A stretch of DNA of 7,000 nt from NCBI GenBank assembly GCA_036745875.1, contig DAIOFH010000163.1, positions 1 to 7,000 of the forward strand, in the 5' to 3' direction. Of the stretch, positions 5,930 through 7,000 are shown piece after piece (position 1 is the stretch's first letter; every line of letters starts with the position of its first letter). The DNA comes from DAIOFH01 sp036745875 (GTDB lineage: Bacteria > Planctomycetota > SZUA-567). The translations under genes were made by a program, and so were the position numbers. The notes below the pieces were generated by a model, which saw only the letters and a program-made list of their open reading frames with translations, searched no databases and was not told where the DNA came from.

Positions 5930-6909
5930 CCGATATCGCCTTTCCGCATCGCCGTAGCCAGTTCCGGCGCAAAGTAGGTTATCAGTATGTCTGTCCCGGC
6001 CCGGTACATGCCGGTCGCCGTCTCGCACATAATACCGTACTCGTCCACCAGTCCCTGGCTCCCGGCCGCCTTGATCATGGCGTATTCGCCGCTGACGCTG
6101 TATGCGGCGACGGGGCAAGCGCACGACGCTTTGACGTCGGAAATGATATCCATATAGGAAAGAGCCGGTTTGACGATGAGATAATCCGCACCTTCGTCAA
6201 GGTCCAGGGCCATTTCCTTCAGCGCCTCGCGGCGGTTGTGCCAGTCCATCTGATAACCTTTGCGGTCACCGAATCCAGACGTTGTACCGGCGGCTTCGCG
6301 GAACGGGCCATAAAACGACGAGGCGTACTTGACGGCATAACTCATTATAGCGACGTTCGTCATTTCATGCTGGTCAAGCATGGCCCGTATCGCCGCGACC
6401 CTGCCGTCCATCATGTCGGACGGAGCGACGATGTCGGCTCCGGCTTCGGCGAACGACAGTGCGGATTTGGCCAAGAGAGCCAGCGTCTTGTCGTTGTCGA
6501 CGGATTCGCCCAGCGGAATGCCGCAATGGCCGTGGGAGGTGTATTCGCAAAGGCAGACATCCGTGATCAATATGGCTTCGGGGATTTGCTTCTTCACTTC
6601 GCGTATGGCCTGCTGCACCACGCCGTCGTCGGCCCAGGCGCCGCTGCCCATTTCGTCCTTGTGCTCCGGAACGCCGAAAAGAAGGAACGCCTTCACCCCC
6701 GCCTCCATCGCCCCGCCGATGGCGCGGCCGACGGTATCGGGGCTGTAGCGCTTCAGGCCGGGCAGGCTCGGCAGGTCTTCGACGATGTTCCTGCCTTCGC
6801 GAATGAAGAGCGGCAACACGAGGGAGTCGGGGGACATCCTCGTCTCCCTGACAAGCCGCCGGATCGGGGCGTTCCGACGAAGGCGTCTCGGTCTATGCGT
6901 GAGGTTCAT
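5926..6909 (-). CDS. hemB: porphobilinogen synthase (ALA dehydratase)
   Basis: HemB condenses two 5-aminolevulinate molecules to porphobilinogen in the cytoplasm. The 327 residues are of normal length. The N-terminus HRPRRLRRNAPIRRLVRET (5-23) aligns with known HemB. The metal motif DVCLCEYTSHGHCG has three Cys ligands (119, 121, 129), marking the zinc-dependent type rather than the Mg-only Asp-rich type. The active-site lysines are Lys194 in VKYASSFYGPFREA and Lys247 in YLIVKPA, the latter forming the substrate Schiff base. SGEYAMIKAA (273-282) is a further signature. I prefer the start at 6909 over the in-frame ATG at 6945: it has AGGTGG nine bases upstream and gives the family N-terminus. 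The start lies 17 bases inside the preceding gene's end, and the stop overlaps hemL. Confidence 0.97.
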   Translation of the reverse strand: MNLTHRPRRLRRNAPIRRLVRETRMSPDSLVLPLFIREGRNIVEDLPSLPGLKRYSPDTVGRAIGGAMEAGVKAFLLFGVPEHKDEMGSGAWADDGVVQQAIREVKKQIPEAILITDVCLCEYTSHGHCGIPLGESVDNDKTLALLAKSALSFAEAGADIVAPSDMMDGRVAAIRAMLDQHEMTNVAIMSYAVKYASSFYGPFREAAGTTSGFGDRKGYQMDWHNRREALKEMALDLDEGADYLIVKPALSYMDIISDVKASCACPVAAYSVSGEYAMIKAAGSQGLVDEYGIMCETATGMYRAGTDILITYFAPELATAMRKGDIG

Positions 6910-7000
6910 AAGGTTTTCCCACCTCTTTGGCCACAAGGCCGGCAAGGGATTCGATGGTTGCTTCGGGGCTTACTTTCACATTGACTCCAAGTTTTCTTGC
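6893..7000 (-). CDS. hemD: uroporphyrinogen-III synthase, C-terminal end (partial)
   Basis: An open frame runs in from the right edge and ends at TAG (6895-6893), giving the last 35 residues: ARKLGVNVKVSPEATIESLA (1-20), then GLVAKEVGKP and YEPHA. The pattern, a helix start followed by LG-V-V-V, a P-EATIESL segment and a final helix, fits the C-terminal end of HemD (typically ...A..lGl.v.v.a...t...L...i). HemD cyclises hydroxymethylbilane to uroporphyrinogen III. Its place directly before hemB supports this. It could be a stand-alone HemD or the tail of a CobA-HemD fusion, which occurs in many anaerobic Bacillota. The fragment is too short for certainty. It overlaps the hemB start by 17 bases in another frame, so hemB is likely translationally coupled to it. 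Confidence 0.6.
   Translation of the reverse strand, partial: ARKLGVNVKVSPEATIESLAGLVAKEVGKPYEPHA

Noticed and set aside
5911..6984. Long plus-strand open frame (357 codons) opposite hemB
   Set aside because: It is antisense to hemB, whose catalytic residues are all present. The opposite-strand product is low-complexity and unlike any family.
1..7000. CRISPR arrays, tRNAs, insertion sequences, cobalamin riboswitch
   Set aside because: I saw no regularly spaced repeats, no tRNA-like fold with T-loop consensus, no transposase or terminal repeats, and no B12-box sequence on either strand.

Overview
The window looks like the chromosome of an anaerobic or microaerotolerant member of the Bacillota. 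Negativicutes is my best guess, but this is inference. It rests on the streptococcal-type water-forming NADH oxidase, the C5-pathway heme genes fused in one operon with an early cobalamin (cbi) gene, and mid-50s GC coding sequence set in AT-rich regulatory DNA. No mobile element, CRISPR array, tRNA or rRNA is visible.

Left part (1-3006, genes on +). A 432-base regulatory region precedes a LacI/GalR-family repressor (433-1458). It holds two inverted copies of a 16-base motif centred on AAACGTTT, 136 bp apart. It also holds a good sigma70-type promoter pointing left, away from the repressor gene. The repressor gene ends in a hairpin terminator. About 160 bases follow, with a perfect 9+9 inverted repeat and a near-consensus promoter, and these lead into nox (1672-3006), an FAD-dependent NADH oxidase that detoxifies O2 to water and regenerates NAD+.

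Middle (3035-3998). A bidirectional terminator separates nox from a convergent gene on the minus strand for an exported tyrosine phosphatase of the C-X5-R type. That gene is broken by two single-base excesses, each in a homopolymer. A 125-base spacer with a nested inverted repeat lies between it and the next operon.

Right part (3999-7000, all minus strand). Reading right to left, this is a tetrapyrrole operon: the C-terminal end of a probable uroporphyrinogen-III synthase (hemD), hemB, hemL and cbiC. Every junction overlaps: 17 nt for hemD/hemB, and ATGA for both hemB/hemL and hemL/cbiC. HemL makes 5-aminolevulinate, HemB condenses two of these to porphobilinogen, HemD closes the ring to uroporphyrinogen III, and CbiC acts later on the cobalamin branch. 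The operon therefore joins the common tetrapyrrole trunk to B12 synthesis.

The coding content is mostly ordinary. The points worth a second look are regulatory (the paired operators with a leftward promoter, and the inverted repeat upstream of nox) and the doubly frameshifted phosphatase. I did not find a convincing new biological system.
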